This document shows positions 1-7,687 of a DNA stretch of 14,802 nt, in pieces (the stretch's first letter is position 1; the number at the start of each line of letters is the position of its first letter). The notes under the pieces are model-generated. The model saw only the letters and a program-made list of their open reading frames with translations, ran no database searches and was not told the origin of the DNA. Made by a program: the position numbers and the translations under genes. Location: NCBI GenBank assembly GCA_045633415.1, contig JAZQYH010000048.1, positions 1-14,802 of the forward strand, written 5' to 3'. This stretch comes from RGIG3102 sp045633415 (GTDB lineage Bacteria > Bacillota > Clostridia > Oscillospirales > Ruminococcaceae).

Positions 1-7
1 CATCCAA

Positions 8-37
8 TTGACATATCACTTAAAAATAGTGTAAAAT
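8..37 (+). promoter_or_regulatory. Sigma-A-type promoter of the yicC-thiN gene cluster
   Basis: A consensus -35 hexamer TTGACA (8-13) is followed after 18 nt by TAAAAT (32-37). Transcription would start near position 44, giving a leader of about 20 nt with GGAGG at 50-54 and the yicC ATG at 64. It is the only convincing promoter upstream of the cluster. The spacing is one base longer than ideal, and DNA before position 1 is not visible. Confidence 0.6.
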
Positions 38-63
38 TAAGTATTAATCGGAGGTTTCTCATT

Positions 64-942
64 ATGGTTTACAGTATGACAGGCTATGGCAAGGGCAACC
101 TTGTTTTACATGGTAAAGATATCACAGTTGAAGTAAAAAGTGTCAACCACAGATACTTTGAATATTCCAGCAGAATGTCCCGTTTTTTCTCTTTCCTTGA
201 TGACAAAATCAAAAAAGAAATTCAGGGCATGATTGCACGCGGTAAGGTGGAAGTAAGCCTTATGATTCGTGCAGTGGAAAACAGCGAAACAAAAATTGAA
301 CCGGATTTGCTTCTGGCAAAAAGCTACTACGACGCGCTGAATACAATTTCAGAAAGTCTTGGTCTGGCAAACAATGCAGATGTGCTGGCTATTTCCCGTT
401 TTGATGGTGTTCTTACACAGGTTAAAAACGAAGAAGATGCAGAAACTCTGTGGAACGATGTAAAAGAAGTACTGCATCTGGCTATGGACGAATTTCTGGC
501 AATGCGCCGTGCAGAAGGTGAAAAACTTTATGCAGATGTTATGTACCGCCTTGAACTGATTGAAAATATCGTAAAGGAAATCGAAATCGCAGCCCCTAAC
601 AGAGTACAGGCTTACAGAGACAAACTCTATGCAAAACTGCAGAATATTTTGCAGGACAAGCAGATAGACGATGCACGCATCCTTACAGAAGCTGCTATCT
701 TTGCAGACAAAGCAGCGGTGGACGAAGAAACTACACGTCTTTACAGCCATATTTCCCAGTATCGCAAAATCCTTGCAGGTGGCGAACCACGGGGCAGAAA
801 ACTGGACTTCCTTACACAGGAACTTAACAGAGAAACAAACACCATCGGTTCTAAATCCAACGACCTTGCTATTACAAATATGGTGGTTGAAATCAAATCT
901 GAAATCGAAAAAATCCGTGAACAGATTCAGAACATTGAATAG
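64..942 (+). CDS. yicC: YicC/YloC family endoribonuclease
   Basis: 292-residue cytoplasmic protein of the YicC/YloC family, close to the usual length. The N-terminal signature SMTGYGK (residues 4-10), the VEVKSVNHRYFE block (22-33) and RGKVEVSL (59-66) identify the N-terminal domain. The C-terminal family domain ends in a conserved GRKLDFLTQELNRE-type helix (about 244-257) followed by a charged helical tail. Family members have been reported to be RNases acting in RNA turnover; the catalytic details are not visible here. The start is supported by GGAGG at 50-54, nine bases before the ATG. It is the first gene of the cluster and lies 8 nt before remA, the same order as yloC-remA-gmk in B. subtilis. 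Family assignment is secure; the biochemical role is inferred from the family. Confidence 0.95.
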   Translation: MVYSMTGYGKGNLVLHGKDITVEVKSVNHRYFEYSSRMSRFFSFLDDKIKKEIQGMIARGKVEVSLMIRAVENSETKIEPDLLLAKSYYDALNTISESLGLANNADVLAISRFDGVLTQVKNEEDAETLWNDVKEVLHLAMDEFLAMRRAEGEKLYADVMYRLELIENIVKEIEIAAPNRVQAYRDKLYAKLQNILQDKQIDDARILTEAAIFADKAAVDEETTRLYSHISQYRKILAGGEPRGRKLDFLTQELNRETNTIGSKSNDLAITNMVVEIKSEIEKIREQIQNIE

Positions 943-950
943 GTGACATT

Positions 951-1217
951 ATGGCAATGCTTAACATAGGTTTTGGCAGTATGATAAGTGCAGACAGGGT
1001 TATAGCAGCCTTAAGCCCAGACTCTGCACCAGTTAAAAGAATGGTGTCAAAGGCAAAGACTGACAAGGTGCTGATAGATGCCACCTTTGGTCGCAAAACA
1101 AAAACAGTTATAATCACTGATACAAACCAGATTATTATATGTGCCTTTTCAGCCGAAAGAATTTTTGGCACATCCAACGACAGCTTGATTAAATTTATGG
1201 AGACAGAAGATGAGTGA
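951..1217 (+). CDS. remA: RemA-family DNA-binding regulator (DUF370)
   Basis: 88-residue protein of the RemA/DUF370 family. In B. subtilis RemA is a DNA-binding activator of biofilm matrix and osmoprotection genes; the targets in this organism are unknown. The core is recognisable from NIGFGSMISADRVIA (residues 5-19), the SPDSAPVKRM segment (22-31) and the LIDATFGRKTK segment (41-51), followed by a beta strand pair and a short acidic tail (MESTEDE-like end, rich in Glu). The basic residues R16, K29-R30 and R48-K49 match those conserved in the family. The RBS AGGTGA lies in the 8 nt gap after yicC. The gene overlaps gmk by 8 nt (ATGAGTGA), so it is probably co-translated with it. RemA beside gmk is a conserved Firmicutes arrangement. 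Confidence 0.95.
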   Translation: MAMLNIGFGSMISADRVIAALSPDSAPVKRMVSKAKTDKVLIDATFGRKTKTVIITDTNQIIICAFSAERIFGTSNDSLIKFMETEDE

Positions 1218-1773
1218 AATCGGTAAAAATCTTATTGTAATTTCCGGTCCATCCGGTTGTGGCAAAGACACAGTTGTAAAACATATACTTAAAACAGACG
1301 ACCGCTTTGTTCTCAGCGTTTCAGCCACTACAAGAGCAAAACGCCCTACAGAAACAGACGGCATTGACTATATCTTCCTTACAAAACAGGAATTTATCAG
1401 CAAAATCGCATCAGCACAGTTCCTTGAACACACACTGTACTGCGACAACTACTATGGCACACTCAAAAGCCAGATTGAAGAAAAAGTGGCAGACGGCAAG
1501 GTGGTTATCCTTGTAATTGAAGTTGAAGGCGCCGCTAATGTGAAAAAAGTTTACCCAGATTCACTTACTATCTTTGTTGCTCCACCTTCACTGGAAGAAC
1601 TGGAACGCCGCCTGCGTAACCGCGGCACAGAAGGTGAAGATGTTATCCAGCAGCGTCTTTTCAAAGCCAACGAAGAACTGGGCTTCAAGAGCAGCTATGA
1701 CTACATAGTGGAAAACAATTTTGTGGAACAGTGTGCCCAGTCTATCATTGAAATATACGAAAACGAAAAATAA
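1210..1773 (+). CDS. gmk: Guanylate kinase
   Basis: 187-residue guanylate kinase, which phosphorylates GMP to GDP with ATP in purine nucleotide synthesis and so also affects (p)ppGpp metabolism. The P-loop GPSGCGKDT is at residues 13-21. The GMP-binding region SVSATTRAKRP follows, then DGIDYIFL, the NYYGT motif and the PPSLEELERRLRNRGT lid region. The family more often has Gly or Ser-Thr after the P-loop Lys (GKGT or GKST); here it is GKDT, a mild variation. The protein is slightly shorter than the usual 200-207 residues, mostly at the ends. Its start lies inside the remA 3' end (8 nt overlap), indicating coupled translation. In B. subtilis rpoZ follows gmk; here priA begins only 18 nt downstream. 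Confidence 0.97.
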   Translation: MSEIGKNLIVISGPSGCGKDTVVKHILKTDDRFVLSVSATTRAKRPTETDGIDYIFLTKQEFISKIASAQFLEHTLYCDNYYGTLKSQIEEKVADGKVVILVIEVEGAANVKKVYPDSLTIFVAPPSLEELERRLRNRGTEGEDVIQQRLFKANEELGFKSSYDYIVENNFVEQCAQSIIEIYENEK

Positions 1774-1791
1774 CTGATTGGAGGTGGCTTT

Positions 1792-4014
1792 ATGTTGACA
1801 GCGGGTGTTGCGGTTGATAAAGCCACCCTTGATTTTGACCGCATTTTTTCCTACACAGTGCCTGATATTTTCAAAGACGAAATCAAAACAGGCTCAATTG
1901 TGCTTGTGCCTTTCGGTCGTGGCGACAAACTGCGCATAGGCATTGTGCTGACAGTGGAAGACAGGGAAGATGTGGCAAAGCTTAAATCTGTGGTGGATGT
2001 GAAAAACGAAGACCACACCATCACACCATATGCTCTTTCACTTATCAAGCATCTGAAAGAGACTACATTCTGCACCTGGTACGAAGCGGTGAAAACCGTT
2101 ATCCCTTACGGTGCACTTTATAAAATCGAAGGGCAGTTTTTATCAAAACAGCTGGTGCGCCACACTAAAAAGGTGTACACAGCCAATGGTGGTTTTGACT
2201 CATCCGCCCTTAAAACAGAAAAACAGAAAACAGTGTACAACTTTCTGCTTTCAGGATGGTTTGATGCACAGCAGATAACCAAATCCACATCCACCACTAA
2301 AGCGGTGCTGGACAATCTGGAAAAATGTGGTGCTGTACTGACACAGATACAGGATAAAAATACATCTGCCTATAATCACATCCAACAGTGCAAAGACAGT
2401 GTAACCCTGTCTGACCAACAGCAGAAAGTGTATGATGAAATTTTAAATACAAATGATGGCAAAACCCACCTGCTCCACGGTGTAACATCCTCTGGCAAAA
2501 GTATGGTGTTTATAAAGCTTATCCAGCATACACTTGCCTCTGGTGGCAGTGCCATGATTCTGGTGCCTGAAATATCCCTGACACCACAGATGATTCGTCT
2601 GTTGAAAGAATATTTTGGCGATACAGTCAGTGTTATACACTCACGGCTTTCCCATACAGAAAGGCTGTTGCAGTATAACCGTGGGCTGAAAGGTCAGTCA
2701 AGGGTAGTAGTGGGTACCCGCAGTGCTGTTTTTACACCACTTGAAAACCTGAAGCTGATTATCATCGACGAAGAACACGAAAAAAGCTTTAAATCAGAGT
2801 CTGCCCCTCGCTATTCTGCCATCCGTGTGGCACAGCATATAGCAAGACAGACAGGGGCAAAGCTGGTGCTGGCTTCTGCTACACCAAGTATCGAAAGCTT
2901 TTACCTTGCAAATAATGGCTATTACCATCTGCACTCAATGCCACACCGTTATGCTGGCCTGCCACTGCCGCAGGTGGAAATTATTGATATGTCCATGCAG
3001 GCTATGACAGGTGACACAGGCCCTGTGTCAAAAGTGGTACTGCGCTATCTGGCAGAAAATATAGCAGAAGGAAAACAGAGCATTATTCTTATCAACCGCC
3101 GTGGCTATTCCACAGTGGGTGTGTGTAAGGAATGTCGTCACACTATCAAATGTGATGACTGCTCTGTAAATCTGGTAAAGCATAAAAAACAGAATAAACT
3201 TATGTGCCATTACTGTGGCAAAGTATATCCTGTGGTAGAAACCTGCCCTGAATGTGGCGGCGAAATTTCCTACAGTGGCTTTGGCACACAGCACATAGAA
3301 GAATATATACAGCAGGCAGTCCCATCTGCCAGAGTACTGCGAATGGATGCTGACAGCACAAATCAGGCTGATTCCCACGAAGAAATGCTTGAAGCTTTTG
3401 GTAAAAAAGAGTATGATATATTGATAGGCACCCAGATGGTAGCCAAAGGTCTGGACTTTGAAGCAGTGAATATGGTGTGCGTTCTGGGCATAGACAGTAT
3501 GCTGAACCACCCGGGCTACAATTCCAACGAACAGGCATTCAACCTTGTGACACAGGTTATAGGACGTGCCGGCAGACACAGCCGGGGGGCAAAGGCTGTT
3601 ATACAGACATATGACAGCTACAACCCTGTTATCAATCTGGCTGCAAGGGGTGACTATTCCGCCTTTTATAACAGTGAAATCGCATACAGAAAGCTGAACA
3701 CATATCCGCCTTTCTGCAGTATGGTGACAGTGGCTTTCACCCATACAGGAGAAGCAACAGTTGCCAGAGATGCCCGTGCATTTCTCAATATTATAAAAGA
3801 AGAAGTAAAAAAACACGACATCCCACTGGTAGTTCTTGGCCCTGTGCCATTTGATGTGGCTATGGTCAGCAAGACATACCGCTGGCGCCTGTCCATAAAA
3901 TGCAGAAACAACCCTGCGTTCAGACAGTTTTTAAACAAAGTAATCGAAATTTATCTCAAAGATAAACAAAACAAATCATCAGTTTATGTAAATATAAACC
4001 CTGTGGGGGAATAA
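1792..4014 (+). CDS. priA: Primosomal replication-restart helicase PriA
   Basis: 740-residue PriA, the superfamily 2 3'-5' DNA helicase that recognises stalled forks and loads the replicative helicase machinery. The N-terminal DNA-binding region spans about 1-200. Walker A is GVTSSGKS (230-237), Walker B DEEH (326-329) and motif III SATP (362-365). Eight cysteines form the two-zinc ribbon insert: 445/448, 454/457, 472/475 and 485/488. Motif V contains GTQMVAKGLDF (546-556) and motif VI is QVIGRAGR (588-595). All catalytic and zinc residues are present and the length is normal, so the enzyme should be active. GGAGG at 1780-1784 sits seven bases before the ATG. It is placed between gmk and def as in other Firmicutes, but without rpoZ and coaBC. 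Confidence 0.98.
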   Translation: MLTAGVAVDKATLDFDRIFSYTVPDIFKDEIKTGSIVLVPFGRGDKLRIGIVLTVEDREDVAKLKSVVDVKNEDHTITPYALSLIKHLKETTFCTWYEAVKTVIPYGALYKIEGQFLSKQLVRHTKKVYTANGGFDSSALKTEKQKTVYNFLLSGWFDAQQITKSTSTTKAVLDNLEKCGAVLTQIQDKNTSAYNHIQQCKDSVTLSDQQQKVYDEILNTNDGKTHLLHGVTSSGKSMVFIKLIQHTLASGGSAMILVPEISLTPQMIRLLKEYFGDTVSVIHSRLSHTERLLQYNRGLKGQSRVVVGTRSAVFTPLENLKLIIIDEEHEKSFKSESAPRYSAIRVAQHIARQTGAKLVLASATPSIESFYLANNGYYHLHSMPHRYAGLPLPQVEIIDMSMQAMTGDTGPVSKVVLRYLAENIAEGKQSIILINRRGYSTVGVCKECRHTIKCDDCSVNLVKHKKQNKLMCHYCGKVYPVVETCPECGGEISYSGFGTQHIEEYIQQAVPSARVLRMDADSTNQADSHEEMLEAFGKKEYDILIGTQMVAKGLDFEAVNMVCVLGIDSMLNHPGYNSNEQAFNLVTQVIGRAGRHSRGAKAVIQTYDSYNPVINLAARGDYSAFYNSEIAYRKLNTYPPFCSMVTVAFTHTGEATVARDARAFLNIIKEEVKKHDIPLVVLGPVPFDVAMVSKTYRWRLSIKCRNNPAFRQFLNKVIEIYLKDKQNKSSVYVNINPVGE

Positions 4015-4026
4015 AGGAGTATTATT

Positions 4027-4557
4027 ATGGCAATCAGAAATATTGTTAAAGACGGCGACCCAATCCTTAAAAAAGTTTGCCGTCCTGTTACAGATTTTAA
4101 CGAAAAACTGGCAACACTGCTGGACGATATGGGCGACACAATGCTGGACGCAAACGGTCTTGGTCTTGCTGGCCCACAGGTTGGCATGATGCGCAGAGTT
4201 TTCGTTGTGCTGGACCAGTACCTTGACGAAGATGAAAACGAAGTAGATGAAATCATAGAATTTGTTAACCCAGAAATTCTGGAAGTAAGTGAAGAAACAA
4301 TCACTTCCTTTGAAGGCTGTCTGTCCTTCCCAAACAGAAACGGTCTTATCACACGCCCAGCTTATGTTCGTGCAAAAGCACAGGACAGAAACGGTGAATG
4401 GTTTGAAATCGAAGCAGAAGGCATCCTTGCACGTGCTATCTGCCACGAAAACGACCACCTTAACGGCAGAACAGTTCTTGACAACGCTACTACATTCTTC
4501 GAAGACCTTACAGCTGAACAGCTGAAAGAAATCCAGCGGAGAGAAGACTATGAATAA
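4027..4557 (+). CDS. def: Peptide deformylase
   Basis: 176-residue metalloenzyme that removes the formyl group from the initiator methionine of nascent proteins at the ribosome. The three diagnostic motifs are intact: motif 1 GLGLAGPQ (residues 44-51), motif 2 EGCLS (96-100, metal ligand C98) and motif 3 HENDH (140-144, ligands H140/H144 and catalytic E141). Most family members have HEIDH or HEYDH; Asn at 142 is a variable position. An acidic loop (67-76) is inserted between motifs 1 and 2, consistent with the longer Gram-positive-type enzymes. AAGGAG at 4014-4019 overlaps the priA stop and sits seven bases before the ATG. The 3' end overlaps fmt by 8 nt, pairing the enzymes that add and remove the formyl group. 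Confidence 0.97.
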   Translation: MAIRNIVKDGDPILKKVCRPVTDFNEKLATLLDDMGDTMLDANGLGLAGPQVGMMRRVFVVLDQYLDEDENEVDEIIEFVNPEILEVSEETITSFEGCLSFPNRNGLITRPAYVRAKAQDRNGEWFEIEAEGILARAICHENDHLNGRTVLDNATTFFEDLTAEQLKEIQRREDYE

Positions 4558-5479
4558 AAACGAAGCAAGAATTCTCTTTATGGGTACACCAGACATTGCC
4601 CGTGACTGTCTTGCACAGATTCTGGCTGATGGCTGGAATGTTATCGGTGCCTTTACAAGAGAAGATAAACCAGTAGGCAGAAAACAGGTTCTCACAGCGC
4701 CACCTGTAAAAGAGCTGGCACTGGAACATAATATTCCTGTTTACCAGCCTAAAACACTTAAAGGTGAATACAGTGATATAATCGCAGATTTGAAACCTGA
4801 TATGATTGTGGTTGTGGCATATGGCAGAATTCTGCCAAAGGCTGTTATTGATGTGCCACAGTTTGGCTGTCTCAACCTGCATGTTTCACTCCTGCCACAG
4901 TACCGTGGTGCCGCACCTATCCAGTGGTCACTGATTAACGGTGACAAACAGACAGGTGTTACAGTAATGCACATCGACGAAGGTCTGGATACAGGCGACA
5001 TCATCGATGTTCTTCCTATCGATATTGAAGAAAACGAAACACAGGAAGAACTGTTTAATAAAGTGGCAGAAAAAGGCAGGGTTTTCTTAAGTCAGGTTAT
5101 GGAAAATGTGGTTAAAGGCGACTACACACGTACTCCACAGGACCATTCCAAAGCAACTCTTGCGCCACCCCTTACAAAAGAAATGGCTCTGTTTGATTTC
5201 AACACAGATGCCCTCACACTTCACAACAAAATCCGTGGTCAGAACCCATGGCCAAGCGCACACTTTATGTACGAGGGCAAAAAGGTAAAGGTTATCAAGG
5301 CACAGGTGGAAGAATTTTCCGGCAAAGCTGGTGAAATCATCTCCACAAAACCTCTGGTAATTGCCGCAGGTGAAAAATCACTGCGCCTCATTACAGTACA
5401 GCCAGAAGGTGGCAAAGCTATGGACGGCACAGCTTGGGCTGCAGGCCGCCGCTTTAAAAAAGGTGACAGCGTTTTATAA
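4550..5479 (+). CDS. fmt: Methionyl-tRNA formyltransferase
   Basis: 309-residue cytoplasmic enzyme that transfers a formyl group from 10-formyltetrahydrofolate to initiator Met-tRNA. The N-terminal formyltransferase domain carries FMGTPDIA (residues 10-17), the catalytic Asn109 and His111 within NLHVSLLP, the following RGAAPIQW segment, and Asp147 in GLDTGD. These align with E. coli Fmt N108, H110 and D146. The C-terminal OB-like tRNA-binding domain occupies about 207-309 and ends in a GRRFKKGDSVL-type strand. The ATG lies inside def (ATGAATAA, 8 nt overlap), so the two are translationally coupled. It is followed by the largest gap in the cluster (176 nt), which lacks an obvious terminator. 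Confidence 0.97.
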   Translation: MNKNEARILFMGTPDIARDCLAQILADGWNVIGAFTREDKPVGRKQVLTAPPVKELALEHNIPVYQPKTLKGEYSDIIADLKPDMIVVVAYGRILPKAVIDVPQFGCLNLHVSLLPQYRGAAPIQWSLINGDKQTGVTVMHIDEGLDTGDIIDVLPIDIEENETQEELFNKVAEKGRVFLSQVMENVVKGDYTRTPQDHSKATLAPPLTKEMALFDFNTDALTLHNKIRGQNPWPSAHFMYEGKKVKVIKAQVEEFSGKAGEIISTKPLVIAAGEKSLRLITVQPEGGKAMDGTAWAAGRRFKKGDSVL

Positions 5480-5655
5480 AATTTCCATATACTTTTAACC
5501 GAATTTTCAAATTTTTGGGTTAAAATATAGATAAATGCATAAAGTCAGAACATTTCTGGCTCCCTTATGTAAAGGGAGCTGGCTGACTGCTGTCAGACTG
5601 AAGGATTGTCAGCACATCATCAGTCTGAAAATATATAATTTACAGGAGATTTTAT
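5480..5655. other. Intergenic region fmt-yugP
   Basis: The 176 nt gap contains, in order, an 8-bp AT-rich inverted repeat TTTTAACC/GGTTAAAA (5493-5500 and 5518-5525) without a U-tract, a dispersed hairpin repeat (5544-5627, described separately), a TATAAT-like string at 5634-5639 that is too close to the start codon to be a normal -10 box, and the yugP RBS AGGAG (5644-5648). I see no convincing terminator or promoter, so read-through from fmt into yugP is the simplest reading. Confidence 0.7.
5544..5627. repeat. Dispersed intergenic hairpin repeat (clostridial MITE/REP-like)
   Basis: The core has an 8-bp stem GCTCCCTT/AAGGGAGC (5559-5566 and 5572-5579, 5 nt loop). A second stem CTGAC/GTCAG (5583-5587, 5592-5596) follows, then the tail ACTGAAGGATTGT (5597-5609). 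This architecture matches an intergenic element I recall as abundant in gut Clostridia genomes. Further pairings are possible: GTCAGAA with TTCTGGC (5544-5550/5554-5560), and CAGACTGA with TCAGTCTG (5594-5601/5620-5627). Both compete with the main stems. No U-tract follows, so it is not a standard terminator. Repeat identity rests on memory, since only one copy lies in this window. Confidence 0.6.
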
Positions 5656-6351
5656 ATGTATTTTTACGGATTTGATATATATTACTTTATACTGGTAGTA
5701 CCAGCACTTATCCTTTCTCTGTGGGCACAGGCACAGGTGAATTCCACTTACGAAAAATATTCACGTGTTACCACATTCAGCAGAATGACAGGCTACGAAG
5801 CCGCCCGCAGAATTCTGGATGCAAACGGTCTGCGCCATGTGCATATCGAAAGAGTGCACGGCAACCTTACCGACCACTATGACCCAAGAACAAATGTTAT
5901 CCGCCTGTCAGATGGCGTTTATGGGTCTACCAGTGTTGCGGCAGTAGGTGTTGCCGCCCACGAAGCAGGTCATGCAGTGCAGTATGCCACAAACTATGTA
6001 CCTATCAGAATGCGCTCCGCAATTCTGCCGGCATGTCAGATAGGCAGTACAATTTCATGGCCACTTATCTTCTTCGGCTTATGTATGAACAGCCAGTTAA
6101 TGGTAAATATCGGCCTTATACTTTTCAGCTCAATCGCAGTGTTCCAGCTGGTTACACTGCCAGTTGAACTCAATGCTTCCAACCGTGCAGTAGATGCGCT
6201 GGCACTCAGCGGCACAGTTACACAGACCGAACTTTTCGGTGTTGAAAAGGTGTTGAAAGCCGCCGCTATGACATATGTTGCCGCCCTTGCAGTTTCACTT
6301 GCACAGTTATTGCGCCTTTTAATCAGATTGGGTGGCAGAAGAAACGATTAA
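5656..6351 (+). CDS. YugP-family membrane zinc metallopeptidase
   Basis: 231-residue integral membrane protein of the YugP-type neutral zinc metallopeptidase family, normal in length. The zinc motif HEAGH is at residues 102-106, within an AAHEAGHAVQYA segment, followed by a candidate third ligand region LPVELNASNRA (168-178). Hydrophobic segments lie near 8-24, 132-146, 148-168 and 203-223; the HEXXH helix probably packs against the membrane. Substrates are unknown for the family. AGGAG at 5644-5648, seven bases before ATG, supports the start. In my recollection such a gene between fmt and rsmB is seen in other Clostridia but not in B. subtilis, where yugP lies elsewhere. A role in membrane protein turnover is only a guess. 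Confidence 0.9.
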   Translation: MYFYGFDIYYFILVVPALILSLWAQAQVNSTYEKYSRVTTFSRMTGYEAARRILDANGLRHVHIERVHGNLTDHYDPRTNVIRLSDGVYGSTSVAAVGVAAHEAGHAVQYATNYVPIRMRSAILPACQIGSTISWPLIFFGLCMNSQLMVNIGLILFSSIAVFQLVTLPVELNASNRAVDALALSGTVTQTELFGVEKVLKAAAMTYVAALAVSLAQLLRLLIRLGGRRND

Positions 6352-6369
6352 TTATTTAAAAGAGGTTTT

Positions 6370-7686
6370 ATGGCACAAGATTTAAACAGAAAACTTGTTG
6401 TCGACGGTCTGTTAAAGGTGGAAAAATCAGGTTTTTCCAATCTTGTTCTTCCATCTTTACTTAAAGACTCAAGACTTTCCTCCCAGGATAAAGCCTTTAT
6501 TTCAAACCTGTTCTACGGTACCATCGAAAGAAAAATTACCCTGAACTATATTTTGCAAAGCTTTATCTCAAAGCCGCTTAAAAAGCTGGACAAAGAAGTG
6601 CTGGCTATTATGCAGAGCGGTCTTTACCAGATTTTATATATGAATTCTGTGCCGTCTTTTGCGGCCATTAACCAAGCAGTAAGCCTGTGTTCTTCCTTTA
6701 AAAAGACCAGCGCAAAAGGCTTGGTTAATGCTGTTTTAAGAAAAGCGGCTGATTTTGATATTTCCACAGCCAGATTTAAAACAGAAACAGAAAAAATGAG
6801 CGTTCTTTACTCTATCAGTGAAGAAATCGTGGATATTGTAATGGCAGACTATCCGGATACATACACAGAAATTCTTTCAGGTATGCTGAACACACCACTG
6901 CTTACTATCAATATCAACACCACAAAAATTTCTACAGAAGAATATATCTCCTGTCTTGAAAAAGCAGGGGTTAAATATAAAGCCACAGCACTGGAAAACT
7001 GCCTTGAAATCACATCTGGCGGTGCTGTCACAGACCTGCCAGGGTTTGAGGACGGACACTTCTTTGTGCAGGGCATTACCAGTCGGTATGCCATCTTACA
7101 GGCAGGCATCAGAAAAGGGGACAACATCCTTGATTTGTGTGCCGCCCCTGGTGGCAAAACCTTTGCGGCGGCAATCTACCTTGACAACACAGGCAGTATT
7201 GTCAGCTGTGACCCAAACCCATCCCGTCTTGTACTTATTGAAAACGGTGCACAGCGCCTTGGGTTTACAAACATCACCACTCTTGAAAACCTTGGTCAGA
7301 ACTACAGGGAAGACCTTGGGGATAAAGATGTGATAATCTGTGATGTGCCTTGTTCAGGTATAGGCATCATCCCTAAAAAGCCGGACCTGAGATACAAAAA
7401 GCTGGACGACATCAACCAGCTGTGCCAACTGCAGCAGGACATTCTGTGTACAGCGGCAAGATATATCAGAACAGGGGGACGTATAGTTTACTCCACCTGT
7501 ACAATAAACAAAGAAGAAAACGAAAAACAGATAACACAGTTTTTACAGAAATACGAAAATTTCCGTCTTGCAGAGCAGTCTTGCCCTGTGATTGGAGCTG
7601 AAAATGATAACAATATGGTTACATTTTTACCTCATACCACAAAATGTGACGGATTTTTTATAGCAGTATTGGAAAAAGTATGGTAA
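6370..7686 (+). CDS. rsmB: 16S rRNA (cytosine-967-C5)-methyltransferase RsmB
   Basis: 438-residue RsmB/Sun, which methylates C967 (E. coli numbering) of 16S rRNA using S-adenosylmethionine. Residues 1-130 form the NusB-like RNA-binding domain (YGTIERKITLNYIL region, then an NAVLR helix). The Rossmann methyltransferase domain carries the SAM motif ILDLCAAPGGKT (253-264), the acidic CDP-type motif near 280, DVPCSG (325-330, C328) and YSTCTI (374-379, catalytic nucleophile C377). Both cysteines needed for the m5C reaction are present. A GAGG sequence sits only four bases before the ATG, a tight but usable RBS. Only one base separates its stop from the rlmN ATG, so the two rRNA-modifying enzymes are probably made together. 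Confidence 0.97.
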   Translation: MAQDLNRKLVVDGLLKVEKSGFSNLVLPSLLKDSRLSSQDKAFISNLFYGTIERKITLNYILQSFISKPLKKLDKEVLAIMQSGLYQILYMNSVPSFAAINQAVSLCSSFKKTSAKGLVNAVLRKAADFDISTARFKTETEKMSVLYSISEEIVDIVMADYPDTYTEILSGMLNTPLLTININTTKISTEEYISCLEKAGVKYKATALENCLEITSGGAVTDLPGFEDGHFFVQGITSRYAILQAGIRKGDNILDLCAAPGGKTFAAAIYLDNTGSIVSCDPNPSRLVLIENGAQRLGFTNITTLENLGQNYREDLGDKDVIICDVPCSGIGIIPKKPDLRYKKLDDINQLCQLQQDILCTAARYIRTGGRIVYSTCTINKEENEKQITQFLQKYENFRLAEQSCPVIGAENDNNMVTFLPHTTKCDGFFIAVLEKVW

Positions 7687-7687
7687 A

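Noticed and set aside
3028..3816. 262-codon open frame on the minus strand within priA
   Set aside because: It lies entirely antisense to the well-conserved PriA coding sequence, is Cys/Phe/His-rich in an unnatural way and has no recognisable domain; it is a shadow of codon bias.
3979..4695. 238-codon minus-strand frame spanning the priA end, def and the fmt start
   Set aside because: It crosses three conserved plus-strand genes, has no domain and its composition is typical of antisense frames.
5493..5525. Inverted repeat TTTTAACC/GGTTAAAA after fmt as a terminator
   Set aside because: The stem is AT-rich with a 17 nt interior and no U-tract follows on either strand.
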